Positions 21,931-30,109 of a stretch of 31,654 nt of DNA are shown here, piece after piece; the stretch's first letter is position 1, and each line of letters begins with the position of its first letter. The notes below the pieces were generated by a model. It saw only the letters and a program-made list of their open reading frames with translations. It was not told the origin of the DNA and searched no databases. The stretch lies in the NCBI GenBank assembly GCA_035551935.1, contig DASZMJ010000130.1, positions 1 through 31,654 of the forward strand, in the 5' to 3' direction. Source of the stretch: DASZMJ01 sp035551935 (GTDB lineage: Bacteria; Planctomycetota; Planctomycetia; Isosphaerales; Isosphaeraceae). Position numbers and translations under genes: made by a program.

Positions 21931-23490
21931 ATGGCGACGATGCTCCTGATCGACGATTCCGAGGACATCCGGGCCCTCGTCCGCTTGCTCCTGACCGCCG
22001 ACGGCCACGAGGTCATCGAGGCGGAATCCGGCGCCCAGGGGCTCGAGTTGGCCCACCGGCAACGGCCCGACCTCATCCTGACCGACCTCGCCATGCCCGG
22101 CCTCTCGGGCTGGGACGTCATCCGCGAGCTGCGTTCCAGCGCCGAACTGGCCGCCATCCCCGCCGTCGCGCTGACGGCGCACGCGATGAAGGGGGACCGC
22201 GAGCGGGCCCTCGCGGCCGGCTTCCACGGGTTCATCTCCAAGCCGATCGACGACGTGACCTTTGCCGTCCGGGTCCGCTCGTTCCTCTGCGATCGACCCC
22301 CGACCGCCGCCCGACCGGTCGAGCCCCCCCGCGTGGTGACGGAGGAGCCCGAGCCGGCGCCGGCCCGGCCCGATCCGTCTCGTCGCCGGGTCCTGGTCGT
22401 CGACGACAACGACGGCGTCCTCGCCTTGACGAGCCAGTACCTCGTCGAGGCCGGCTTCGAGGCCCTCGCCGCCCGCGACGGACCCTCGGCGATGGCGGCC
22501 GTCGAGCGGGACAATCCCGACCTGGTCGTCCTCGACGTCATCCTGCCGGGGCTCGACGGCTACGAGGTGACCGCGCGGATCAAGGCGCGGCCCGACGCGC
22601 CGTTCTTGCCCGTGGTGCTCGTCACGGCCGGCGTCCTCGACCGCGAGCGCGGGCTCCGAGCCGGGGCCGACGACTTCCTCGGCAAGCCGGTCGATCGCGT
22701 CGAGCTCCAGGCGCGGGTGCGGAGTCTCCTGCGGCTCCGTGATGCGGTCCTGGAGGGGCGTCGCCAGGCCGAGGCCCTGCGACGGCTCGACCAGACCAAG
22801 GAGCGGTTCATCGCCACCGTCGCGCACGACCTGCGGACCCCGCTCAACGCGATGGGCCTGACGATCACCATGCTGCGCATGGCACCGCCCGAACCCGCGG
22901 AGCTCGACAGCTCGCTCCAGGTCCTCGAGCAGAACGTCGCGCGGATGTCGGACCTCCTGACCGGCCTGCTCGACTACTCGCAACTGGTCGCCGGCCAACA
23001 GCCGCTCCAGGTCGCGCCCTTCGACCCCAGGGAGCTGCTGGCCGACGTCCGCGACAGCCTCGCCGCGACGGCCGCACACCGCGGCCTCGGGCTAACCTCG
23101 GAGGCCGAGGAGGGCCTGACCGCGCGGGTGGTCTCGGACTACTCCAAGTGCCGCCAGGTCGTCTTCAACCTGGCCTCGAACGCCTTGAAGTTCACCGAGC
23201 GAGGGGGTGTCCGGCTCGTCGGCCGGTCGGCCGGCCCGGGCGCGTGGGCCGTCGCCGTCATCGACACCGGGGTCGGGATCGCCGCGGACGACCTGGAGTC
23301 GATCTTCGAGGAGTTCGGCCAGGCCAGGGTCGGTCGACCCCGAGGGGCGCCCGGGACCGGCCTGGGCCTCTCGATCAGTCGCCGCCTCGCCGAGCGGCTC
23401 GGCGGCGGCCTGAGCGTGTCGAGCGTACTCGACGAGGGCAGCACCTTCACCGTGACCTGGCCCGTCCAGGTCCACGAATCGGCGGCCTGA
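21931..23490 (+). CDS. Hybrid histidine kinase, REC-REC-HisKA-HATPase
   Basis: A 519-residue soluble protein. Receiver 1 (about 1-118: LLIDDSED, phospho-acceptor D52 in LTDLAMPG, K104 in ISKPID). Receiver 2 (about 152-268: LVVDDNDG, D202 in VLDVILPGLDG, K252 in LGKPVD). HisKA has H299 in VAHDLRTPLNAMG. The ATPase domain has NLASNALKF, DTGVGIA and GTGLGLSISRRLAERLGGG. Two N-terminal receivers before a kinase suggest phosphate input from another kinase or allosteric control of this one. The start at MATMLLIDD begins right at the first receiver strand with GGGAG upstream. GTG at 21862 and TTG at 21844 are in-frame alternatives but lie at or before the predicted transcription start. A second hybrid kinase follows after 29 bp. 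Confidence 0.9.
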   Translation: MATMLLIDDSEDIRALVRLLLTADGHEVIEAESGAQGLELAHRQRPDLILTDLAMPGLSGWDVIRELRSSAELAAIPAVALTAHAMKGDRERALAAGFHGFISKPIDDVTFAVRVRSFLCDRPPTAARPVEPPRVVTEEPEPAPARPDPSRRRVLVVDDNDGVLALTSQYLVEAGFEALAARDGPSAMAAVERDNPDLVVLDVILPGLDGYEVTARIKARPDAPFLPVVLVTAGVLDRERGLRAGADDFLGKPVDRVELQARVRSLLRLRDAVLEGRRQAEALRRLDQTKERFIATVAHDLRTPLNAMGLTITMLRMAPPEPAELDSSLQVLEQNVARMSDLLTGLLDYSQLVAGQQPLQVAPFDPRELLADVRDSLAATAAHRGLGLTSEAEEGLTARVVSDYSKCRQVVFNLASNALKFTERGGVRLVGRSAGPGAWAVAVIDTGVGIAADDLESIFEEFGQARVGRPRGAPGTGLGLSISRRLAERLGGGLSVSSVLDEGSTFTVTWPVQVHESAA

Positions 23491-23519
23491 GCCCGGGTCG
23501 ATCGCCGGGAGCCCCTCCC

Positions 23520-26423
23520 ATGCCCTGGATCTCGTCGAGCCTCCGGAACAAGCTCCTGGCCGGGTCGTCGATCTCGATCGTCGCCGTGATCCTCCTGGCC
23601 GCGCTCCACCTCGGCACCACGGAGCTCCAGTCGGATGCGGCGCGGTGGGTCATCCAGAGCTACAAGGTCCTGGCGGCGTCCAAGTCGATCAGCGAGGAGG
23701 TCCGCGACGCGCAGTTCGCCCAGCTCGCGCTGCTGGCCACGGCGGATCCACGCTTCGAGGCGGACCTGGCGGAGCACGCGAAACGGCTCGACGAGCGCCT
23801 GACGAGCCTCCGCGACCTCGTCCGGGACGAGCCGTTCCAGTCGGCCCGCGTCGAGCGGATGCTCGAACGCTACCGGGCCTGGAAGGCAGTCGCGGTGACC
23901 AGGCCGAGCCGCCCGCTGCCGCCGGCCGACCTGGCGTCGAAGGCGCTCGACGTCGACGACGACCCGCTCCACCAGATCGAGCGGACCCTGACCGAGCTCG
24001 TCCGCTACGAGATGACGTTGCTCGACGAGCGGACGGCGACGGACCGGCGGTCCCGGGCCTGGAACCAGGCCATCGTGCCGATCGGCTGTGCCCTGGCCGT
24101 CCTGGTCAACGCCGTCCTGATCCGCTGGGTCTCGCGCTCCCTGGTCCGGCCGATCGCCGAGCTGACCGCGGCGACCGAGCAGATCCAGCGGGGCGACCTC
24201 CACGCCCGCGTGTCGGCCCCGGGCGACGACGAGATCGGGGCGCTGGGCAAGGGGTTCAACGCGATGGCCGCGGCCCTCCGGCGCAACGCCCGCGAGCTCG
24301 ACAAGCGCGACGTACAGACCGGCGTGCTCCGCGTCGCCGAGGTCCTGGCGACGTCCAGCGACCTGCCGCACCTCCTGGAGACGGCCCTGGAGCGCATCCT
24401 CGACGTGGCCCAAGCCCAGGCCGGGGCGATCTACGTGCGGGGGGCGAGCGACGAGCTGCTCCGCGTCCTGGTCGCGAGCGGGACCGGGCCCGAGCTGTTC
24501 GACCAGGTGGTCCGGCCGGGGCAGGGGGTCATCGGCCGGGTCGCGCGTGGGCGGTCGCCGGCCTTCCTCGACACCGCGAGCGAGGCCGCGCCGTTCACGA
24601 TCCACCACTGGCTCGGCCAGCAGCGCCCGGCCGAGCTGGCGTACCTCCCGCTCTACTCCGGCCCCGACCTCGTCGGCGTCCTGGCGCTGGCCGCCGTCGA
24701 GCCGTTCGACGACCGGACCCGCAACGTCCTGACGATCGTCGCCGGCCAGCTCGGCGCGGCGATCCAGAACGCGATGTCGCACCAGGCCCTCCAGCGCCAG
24801 GCCGTCGAGCTCGAGGCCCGCCACGCGCGGCTGACCCAGCAGCAGGCCGAGATCGAGCGCCAGAACCGCGAGCTGCGGTCCGCGTCGCAGCTCAAGAGCG
24901 AGTTCCTGGCCAACATGAGCCACGAGCTTCGCACGCCCTTGACGATCATCCTCGGCTTCACGAGCACCGTCCTCCGCGGGGCGCAGGGCGAGCTCAATCC
25001 CCAGCAGAAGGAGAGCCTGAAGCGCGTCCACGACAACGGCCGTCAGCTCCTGAACCTGATCAACGACATCCTCGACCTCTCCAAGATCGAGGCCGGGCAG
25101 ATGGAGCTCGACGCCGCCGAGGCCGACCCGAGGGGGCTGATCGCCTCGGTCGTCGACAACTTCCAGGCGCTGGCGCAGGGCAAGGGCCTGTCCCTCCGCG
25201 CCGAGGTCGATCCGGCCCTCCCGCAACGCTTCGTGACCGACGAGAACCGGCTCCGCCAGGTGCTCGTCAACCTCGTCTCCAACGCCGTCAAGTTCACCGT
25301 TCGCGGCGAGGTCGTCGTGGCGGCGCGGATGCCGACGGCCGACGCCTGGGAGGTCGAGGTCCGCGACACCGGCCCGGGGATCGCCGAGGAGGACATCCCC
25401 AAGATCTTCGAGCAGTTCCGCCAGCTCGACGGCCGCACGACCCGTCGCGCCGGCGGCACCGGCCTGGGGCTCTCGATCGTCAAGCGGCTCGTCGAATTGC
25501 TCGGCGGCACCCTCGACGTCCGCAGCCGGCTCGGCTCGGGCACGACGTTCCTCGTCCGATTGCCGCTGGAGCCGGGCACGACGTTGGCGATCGTCGGCCC
25601 CGAGGCCGGCGGGCGCGACGCCGAAGGCCGGCCGGGGCAGGGGCCCCTGGTCCTCTCGATCGACGACGACGAGGACTTCCTCGCCTTGCTCCGCGAGTCG
25701 CTCCGCGGCTCGCCGTTCCGCTTCGAGGTCGCCAGCAACGGCCGCGTGGGGCTCGCGCTGGCCGAGCGGCTCCGGCCCGACGTCATCACCCTCGACGTGA
25801 TGATGCCCGAGCTCGACGGCTGGAACGTGCTGAGCGCGTTGAAGGCCAACCCGGCGACGGCCGAGATCCCGGTCGTCCTCGTCACCGTCCTCCAGCGCCG
25901 TGGCCTCGGCCTGATGCTCGGCGCCACCGACTACCTCACGAAACCCCTCGACCGCGACCGTCTGCTCCGCGTCCTGGCCAAGATCCGCCGCCAGCAGAGC
26001 GCCGGGCCGGTCCTGGTCATCGACGACGACCCCGACATCCGCCGCCTCTTGGCCGCCGAGCTGGGCGGCGAGGGCTTCGAGGTCCGCGAGGCCGCCGACG
26101 GCGTCGAGGGGCTCCGGCTCGCCCACTCCGAGCATCCGTCCCTGATCGTGCTCGACCTGATGATGCCCAACATGGACGGCTTCGAGGTCGCCTCGCGCCT
26201 CACCCAGTCCGAGGCCACCCGCGACATCCCCATTCTCGTCCTCACCGCCAAGGAGCTCAATGCCGACGACATCCGCCGGCTCAACGGCAAGATCGAGGAG
26301 ATCCTCCAGAAGGGCGCCCTGAGCATCTCGAGCCTCATCGCCCGCCTGATCTCGATCTTCCGCTCCTTCGGCATCCCCCAGCAGCCGGTCCACGGCCCGC
26401 ACACCGACTCGAAGACGACCTGA
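23520..26423 (+). CDS. Membrane hybrid histidine kinase, HAMP-GAF-HisKA-HATPase-REC-REC
   Basis: A 967-residue sensor. Membrane helix 1 (about 12-32), a helical periplasmic sensor (33-180), helix 2 (185-204), HAMP (205-258, with RPIAELTAATEQI and DEIGALGKGFNAM), GAF (about 275-418), a coiled coil (420-456), HisKA with H468 in MSHELRTPL, ATPase domain (N-box NLVSNAVKF 584-592, DTGPGIAEEDI, GGTGLGLSIVKRL). Then receiver 1 (D759 in TLDVMMPELDG, K808) and receiver 2 (D879 in VLDLMMPNMDG). In receiver 2 the usual lysine loop after TAKEL is altered (NADDIRRLNGKIEEILQKGAL), common for this subtype. GGGAG lies upstream of the ATG. It probably forms an operon and phosphorelay with the preceding kinase. 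Confidence 0.94.
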   Translation: MPWISSSLRNKLLAGSSISIVAVILLAALHLGTTELQSDAARWVIQSYKVLAASKSISEEVRDAQFAQLALLATADPRFEADLAEHAKRLDERLTSLRDLVRDEPFQSARVERMLERYRAWKAVAVTRPSRPLPPADLASKALDVDDDPLHQIERTLTELVRYEMTLLDERTATDRRSRAWNQAIVPIGCALAVLVNAVLIRWVSRSLVRPIAELTAATEQIQRGDLHARVSAPGDDEIGALGKGFNAMAAALRRNARELDKRDVQTGVLRVAEVLATSSDLPHLLETALERILDVAQAQAGAIYVRGASDELLRVLVASGTGPELFDQVVRPGQGVIGRVARGRSPAFLDTASEAAPFTIHHWLGQQRPAELAYLPLYSGPDLVGVLALAAVEPFDDRTRNVLTIVAGQLGAAIQNAMSHQALQRQAVELEARHARLTQQQAEIERQNRELRSASQLKSEFLANMSHELRTPLTIILGFTSTVLRGAQGELNPQQKESLKRVHDNGRQLLNLINDILDLSKIEAGQMELDAAEADPRGLIASVVDNFQALAQGKGLSLRAEVDPALPQRFVTDENRLRQVLVNLVSNAVKFTVRGEVVVAARMPTADAWEVEVRDTGPGIAEEDIPKIFEQFRQLDGRTTRRAGGTGLGLSIVKRLVELLGGTLDVRSRLGSGTTFLVRLPLEPGTTLAIVGPEAGGRDAEGRPGQGPLVLSIDDDEDFLALLRESLRGSPFRFEVASNGRVGLALAERLRPDVITLDVMMPELDGWNVLSALKANPATAEIPVVLVTVLQRRGLGLMLGATDYLTKPLDRDRLLRVLAKIRRQQSAGPVLVIDDDPDIRRLLAAELGGEGFEVREAADGVEGLRLAHSEHPSLIVLDLMMPNMDGFEVASRLTQSEATRDIPILVLTAKELNADDIRRLNGKIEEILQKGALSISSLIARLISIFRSFGIPQQPVHGPHTDSKTT

Positions 26424-26452
26424 ACCTCCCGTCCTCGACGATTCCGGAGGGA

Positions 26453-26526
26453 TACGCCCGGCAGGATTCGAACCTGCGACCAACGGTTTAGAAGACCGTT
26501 GCTCTATCCGGCTGAGCTACGGGCGC
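26453..26526 (-). tRNA. tRNA-Arg (UCU)
   Basis: The reverse strand folds fully: acceptor GCGCCCG with CGGGCGT (G-T at the end), D-arm TAGCTCAGCCGGATAGAGC, anticodon stem ACGGT/ACCGT with loop CTTCTAA (anticodon TCT, reads AGA), T-arm GCAGGTTCGAATCCTGC. CCA is not encoded. It is the downstream member of a tRNA pair. Confidence 0.95.
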
Positions 26527-26529
26527 GAC

Positions 26530-26543
26530 GTTCCACGGGGAAC
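26530..26543. other. Imperfect parS-like palindrome between tRNA genes
   Basis: gttccacggggaac, identical to the site at 21676-21689, sits in the 38-bp gap between the two tRNA-Arg genes. Confidence 0.4.
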
Positions 26544-26564
26544 CTGGGTCCGAGCGAGGGTCGA

Positions 26565-26638
26565 TACGCCCGACAGGATTCGAACCTGTGACCTGCGGTT
26601 TAGGAAACCGCCGCTCTATCCACCTGAGCTACGGGCGC
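26565..26638 (-). tRNA. tRNA-Arg (CCU)
   Basis: The reverse strand has the same acceptor stem as its neighbour, D-arm TAGCTCAGGTGGATAGAGC, anticodon stem GCGGT/ACCGC with loop TTCCTAA (anticodon CCT, reads AGG), and T-arm ACAGGTTCGAATCCTGT. CCA is not encoded. It is very similar to the adjacent tRNA-Arg, which suggests tandem duplication followed by anticodon divergence. Confidence 0.95.
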
Positions 26639-26668
26639 GTTGCGTTCGGCGGGCGCGATCGTCGCCTG

Positions 26669-26698
26669 ATTCTCGACGAACCCGCCCCGCGCTGTCAA
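26669..26698 (-). promoter_or_regulatory. Promoter of the tRNA-Arg pair
   Basis: On the minus strand TTGACA (26698-26693), an 18-nt spacer and GAGAAT (26674-26669), 31 nt before the first tRNA. With only 38 bp between them the two tRNAs are probably cotranscribed. Nothing else is evident between 26700 and 26840. Confidence 0.45.
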
Positions 26699-26845
26699 CG
26701 TCTGGACGGCCCCCGAGCCCCTCGGGTTCGGGCCCTCGCTCGGGCTTCGGGTTATGAAGAGGGACGGCGCTGAGGACCGCTCGGGGGCGCCGGGGCACGC
26801 TCCGAAGGGGTAGTTGGCGAACGGGGTGCGCGCGGGACGGGGTGG

Positions 26846-26875
26846 TTGACGGCCGAGACAGCGGCAAGTTGCAAT
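26846..26875 (+). promoter_or_regulatory. Promoter of the SDR gene
   Basis: TTGACG, an 18-nt spacer and TGCAAT, ending 38 nt before the start codon. Confidence 0.45.
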
Positions 26876-26913
26876 CGATGCGGCACGGGTCGAGAACCGA
26901 GGGGGGCGGGGCG

Positions 26914-27693
26914 ATGTCGAGCGGCCGGGTGGCGGTGGTGACGGGGGGGAGCCGGGGGATCGGCCGGGGGATCGTCGGCGAGCTGGCGAGCCTGGGGATG
27001 GCGGTGGTCGTCAATTATCGCGCCGATGAACGGGCGGCGGCCGAGGCGTGCCGCGAGGCGGAGGGCAGGGGGGCGCCGAGGGCCCTGGCGGTCCGGGCGG
27101 ACGTGGCGGACCTGGGGGAGGGCAGGGGGCTGCTCGACAGTATCCTCGAAGAATTCGGCCGGGTGGATGTGTGGGTGAACAACGCGGGGGTAGCTCCCGA
27201 AAAGAGGCTCGACCTGCTGGAGACAACGCCGGAGAGCTTCGACCGGGTGCTGGGGACGAATCTTCGCGGGCCTTTCTTCTTGACGCAGGCGGTGGCCCGG
27301 GCGATGATCTCCTTGACGGCGGGCGGGGCGGTCGACGCCCCGCAGATCCACTTCATCACCTCGGTGTCGAGCCGCTTCGTCAGCGTCCAACGCGGGGACT
27401 ACTGCGTCGCGAAGGCGGGCCTGAGCATGGTCGCCCAGCTCTTCGCGGCCCGGCTGGCCGAGCACGGGATCGCGGTCTTCGAGGTCCGCCCCGGTGTCAT
27501 CGCCACCGACATGACCGCGCCGGTCTCCGACGACTACGACCGGCGGATCGCCGCCGGCCTCAGCCCGATCCGGCGCTGGGGCACGCCGGCCGACGTCGGC
27601 CGCGCCGTGGCCGCCCTCGCCTCCGGCGCCTTCCCGTTCACCACCGGCCAGGTCGTCCACGTCGACGGCGGGCTCCACATCCCCCGGCTCTGA
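26914..27693 (+). CDS. Short-chain dehydrogenase/reductase (3-ketoacyl-ACP reductase-like)
   Basis: A 259-residue classical SDR using NAD(P)(H). The Rossmann glycine motif is TGGSRGIG (10-17); NNAG lies at 89-92; the catalytic set is S150 in ITSVSS, Y163 and K167 in YCVAKAG. The adjacent VNYRADER after beta-2, with Arg just after, suggests NADP preference. The C-terminal TTGQVVHVDGGLHIPRL matches FabG-like reductases annotated as 3-ketoacyl-ACP reductase, but not the core fabG locus, since no other fab genes are nearby. The true substrate is unknown. The ATG has a GAGGGGGG ribosome site; the frame is open 24 codons earlier without one. Confidence 0.9.
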   Translation: MSSGRVAVVTGGSRGIGRGIVGELASLGMAVVVNYRADERAAAEACREAEGRGAPRALAVRADVADLGEGRGLLDSILEEFGRVDVWVNNAGVAPEKRLDLLETTPESFDRVLGTNLRGPFFLTQAVARAMISLTAGGAVDAPQIHFITSVSSRFVSVQRGDYCVAKAGLSMVAQLFAARLAEHGIAVFEVRPGVIATDMTAPVSDDYDRRIAAGLSPIRRWGTPADVGRAVAALASGAFPFTTGQVVHVDGGLHIPRL

Positions 27694-27792
27694 GTGAAGA
27701 TCAAGTCGTTGAATCATAAAGGTTTGCGGTAATTCTTCTCGACGCCGCGGCGGGGTTCGCCGGGCGTTCGCGTCGGAATGCGGGGAGTCGGG

Positions 27793-27907
27793 TATAACAA
27801 GATCGGGGTTCTATCGTAAGAGAAGGGGAAGGACGCGCGGTACCGGGATTCCGCGGGGTGCCGCTGATGAATTAAGATAAGGAAGGCGGGGCACAGGGAT
27901 GCCCCGC
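27793..27907 (+). promoter_or_regulatory. Candidate -10 and leader hairpin upstream of Ser/Thr kinase
   Basis: In the 234-bp gap before the kinase, TATAAC (27793-27798) is the best -10, but no good -35 is correctly spaced. An 8-bp perfect hairpin (gcggggca/tgccccgc, 27886-27893 and 27900-27907, 6-nt loop) ends about 10 nt before the AAGGGAG ribosome site, so it could affect initiation. The area 27838-27880 contains an imperfect copy of the gggat-ccgcgg unit. Confidence 0.3.
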
Positions 27908-27927
27908 GGCCGTCCAAGGGAGATTGC

Positions 27928-29322
27928 ATGACCGAGGCCGAGCTCGCCAAGCCCGTCCAGCCCGAGCCGAGGCTCGGCAGCTACCGACTGATCCGCCAGC
28001 TCGGGTCGGGGGGCATGAGCTCCGTCTTCAAGGGGATCCACGACGAGAGCGGCCTCGAGGTCGCGGTGAAGGTCCTGCCGCGCTACCTCGCCAAGAACCC
28101 GACCTTGCTCCAGCGGTTCCTCCGCGAGGCCAAGAGCGCCGAGTCGCTCGAGCACCCGAACATCGTCGCCATCTACGACCGCGGCAACGACGAGGGGCGG
28201 TACTACCTCGTCCTGGAGTACATCGCCGGGGGCGACCTCCACGACCGGGTCCGGAACTACGGCCCCCTGGGGATCGCCGAGTCGGTCCGGGTCATCCGCG
28301 CCTCGGCCCAGGGGCTGCGGTATGCGGCGGGGCGGGGGGTGATCCACCGCGACGTCAAGCCGGCCAACCTGCTGGTGACCCCCGACGGCCACGTCAAGAT
28401 CACCGACCTGGGCCTGGCGTTGCAGGTCGAGGCCGACGAGGACGAGCGGGTGACCCGCGACGGCACGACCGTCGGCACGGTCGACTACATGGCCCCCGAG
28501 CAGGCCCGCGACAGCCGCGCCACCAGCGTCCGGAGCGACATCTACTCGCTCGGCTGCACGATGTACTACGTCCTGACCGGCATGCCGCCGTTCGCCGGCG
28601 GCGACGTGACCGAGAAGCTCCGCCGCCACGCCATCGAGCCGGCGCCCGACGTCCGACGGCTCCGCCCCGAGGTGCCGGCGGCGCTGTCGCTCCTGATCCG
28701 CCGGATGATGGCCAAGGAACCCGAGGCGCGGTTCGCCGACTACGACCAGCTCATCGCCGCGCTCGACGCCCTGCCGATCGCCGACTCCGGCGACGACGAC
28801 CTGCCCCCGCTGGTGCCGCTGGACGCGGAGCCCGACTTCACCCTCGGCACCGGGCGCAGCGGCTCGGGCCTGAACGCGACGGCCGGCAGCACCGCCGAGG
28901 CCAGCGCGGTGTTCCTGCCCGAGCGGCCGAACCGCTCCTCGGGCACCGTGCCCGCCCCCGCGCGGCCGGCCCCGGCCCCGTCGCCGACGCGGCAGTCGGC
29001 CCGCGCCACGGCCGAGTCGGTCGAGCCGATGCTCCGGCAGCTCGACGAGCGGCCCGAGCCGGGCCTGCCGCCTCCGGTCTACGGCAGCGCCACGCTCCGG
29101 ACCCGGCGCGACCCGACGATGGCCTACATCGTCACCGGCCTGGTCGTCGGCGGCGGCATCGCCTTGATCTTGCTCGTCAGCCAGTTCCTCTGGCCACTGG
29201 TCGCGGGCCGGGGGCCGGCCCCGACCCCGCCCGCCGCGACCTCGAAGTCCGACGACGCCTCGACGGCCGAGACCCTGGCCTTCCCCGAACCGGGCGAGGC
29301 CCCGGGCACCGACCGGCCCTGA
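27928..29322 (+). CDS. Membrane-anchored Ser/Thr protein kinase
   Basis: A 464-residue Hanks-type kinase of the PknB class. The kinase domain covers about 19-282: LGSGGMSSVF (25-34), VAVK K48, HRDVKPAN (140-147) with intact K144 and N147, metal motif DLG (160-162), activation segment TRDGTTVGTVDYMAPEQ with APE at 189-191. A Pro/Ala-rich, low-complexity linker (300-395) is followed by one membrane helix (about 399-425) and a short outer tail of some 40 residues without a sensor domain. Unlike the larger kinase at 6.2 kb, all catalytic residues are canonical. GGGAG lies upstream of the ATG. The C-terminal tail is too short for PASTA repeats, so it would sense ligands through partners, if at all. 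Confidence 0.94.
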   Translation: MTEAELAKPVQPEPRLGSYRLIRQLGSGGMSSVFKGIHDESGLEVAVKVLPRYLAKNPTLLQRFLREAKSAESLEHPNIVAIYDRGNDEGRYYLVLEYIAGGDLHDRVRNYGPLGIAESVRVIRASAQGLRYAAGRGVIHRDVKPANLLVTPDGHVKITDLGLALQVEADEDERVTRDGTTVGTVDYMAPEQARDSRATSVRSDIYSLGCTMYYVLTGMPPFAGGDVTEKLRRHAIEPAPDVRRLRPEVPAALSLLIRRMMAKEPEARFADYDQLIAALDALPIADSGDDDLPPLVPLDAEPDFTLGTGRSGSGLNATAGSTAEASAVFLPERPNRSSGTVPAPARPAPAPSPTRQSARATAESVEPMLRQLDERPEPGLPPPVYGSATLRTRRDPTMAYIVTGLVVGGGIALILLVSQFLWPLVAGRGPAPTPPAATSKSDDASTAETLAFPEPGEAPGTDRP

Positions 29323-29350
29323 CCCGTTCCCCGGGGCCGCGACGGCGGCC

Positions 29351-29815
29351 TCACGAGGCCGTCAATTCCTCGGTGCCGGCCGGGCTGAGGGCGAACTGGA
29401 TCGTCGGCGTGTCCGATTCCTCCGGCTCGGCGGGGGCGGCGTCGCGCGGGGCCGACGACACGGCGGCGGCCGGGGCGGTCGCGGCCTTGCGGTAGCCCAG
29501 GGCGGCGGCGACGCGGAGCACGTCGCCGTGCGAGGGGAAGGACCGGCCCGACTGGACCTTGAACCGCTGCATGGCGGTCATGAACTCGAGCTCGTCGTGG
29601 GTGTACTGCTTCTCGAAGGTCGTCGGGTCGATCCGCCGTCGGCGTTCTTTGCGGGCGCGGCGCTCGGGCTTCGGGGCCGCGGCCGCGGCCTCGACGGGGG
29701 GCTCGGGGGTGCGGCGGTCGACTCCGTCGCGGCGGTCGTGGAAGAGGGTGTCGGCCGGGAAGGCGGCGAAATCGAATTTCGGCGGGGTGGCCGACGTCTG
29801 ATCTTCGGCGGACAT
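29351..29815 (-). CDS. Planctomycete small hypothetical protein (HDRRDG / DPTTFEKQY)
   Basis: A 154-residue soluble protein, function unknown. Two conserved-looking blocks stand out. One is FDFAAFPADTLFHDRRDGVDRR (about 15-35). The other starts at RRRRIDPTTFEKQYTHDE (about 58-75) and runs through EFMTAMQRFKVQSGRSFPS to GDVLRVAAALGYRK (to 110). I recall similar small proteins in planctomycete genomes. The second block looks like a compact three-helix unit, possibly nucleic-acid-binding given the R-rich lead (RRARKERRRR). The flanks are Ala/Pro-rich and likely disordered. The start MSAED has a perfect AGGAGG nine bases upstream and its own near-consensus promoter, so it is certainly expressed. 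It converges with the Ser/Thr kinase gene, 28 bp apart. Confidence 0.82.
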   Translation of the reverse strand: MSAEDQTSATPPKFDFAAFPADTLFHDRRDGVDRRTPEPPVEAAAAAPKPERRARKERRRRIDPTTFEKQYTHDELEFMTAMQRFKVQSGRSFPSHGDVLRVAAALGYRKAATAPAAAVSSAPRDAAPAEPEESDTPTIQFALSPAGTEELTAS

Positions 29816-29881
29816 GGGCCGCATCCTCCTATACCAGGCCGATCGCTGCCGGCCGCTCGGAGTCGGTCGGCCGTCGTCGGT

Positions 29882-29910
29882 TCCATAGGACATGCCCCCG
29901 CGCCTGTCAA
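29882..29910 (-). promoter_or_regulatory. Promoter of the 154-residue protein gene
   Basis: On the minus strand a perfect TTGACA (29910-29905), a 17-nt spacer and TATGGA (29887-29882), 66 nt before the start codon. It is the best housekeeping promoter in the window. Confidence 0.65.
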
Positions 29911-30008
29911 CGCGGCGACCGGGCCGCGAGGCGGCGGCGGTGTGGCATAATGGAGGCGGCGGGCCGGCGCGGGCGACACGGGGCCCGGCCCCGGCCCACC
30001 CCGGCCCC

Positions 30009-30038
30009 TTGCCGCGGCGCCGGACCGCTCGTTAGAGT
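30009..30038 (+). promoter_or_regulatory. Candidate promoter of the secreted TPR/STN gene
   Basis: TTGCCG, an 18-nt spacer and TAGAGT, 71 nt before the start codon. A CATAAT at 29946-29951 lacks a matching -35. Confidence 0.35.
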
Positions 30039-30109
30039 AGACCGTTGACACCTCGCGCCCGGGCCGGCCTCCTGGACCCGGTCCTCCAAGCCTCGGAGGT
30101 CTCCGAACC

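Noticed and set aside
23139..26491. Very long open frames on the minus strand (1114 codons) and in another plus frame (948 codons) over the second hybrid kinase.
   Set aside because: They are compositional shadows of a high-GC gene: biased residues, no motifs, while the plus frame with HAMP, GAF, HisKA and REC motifs is unambiguous.
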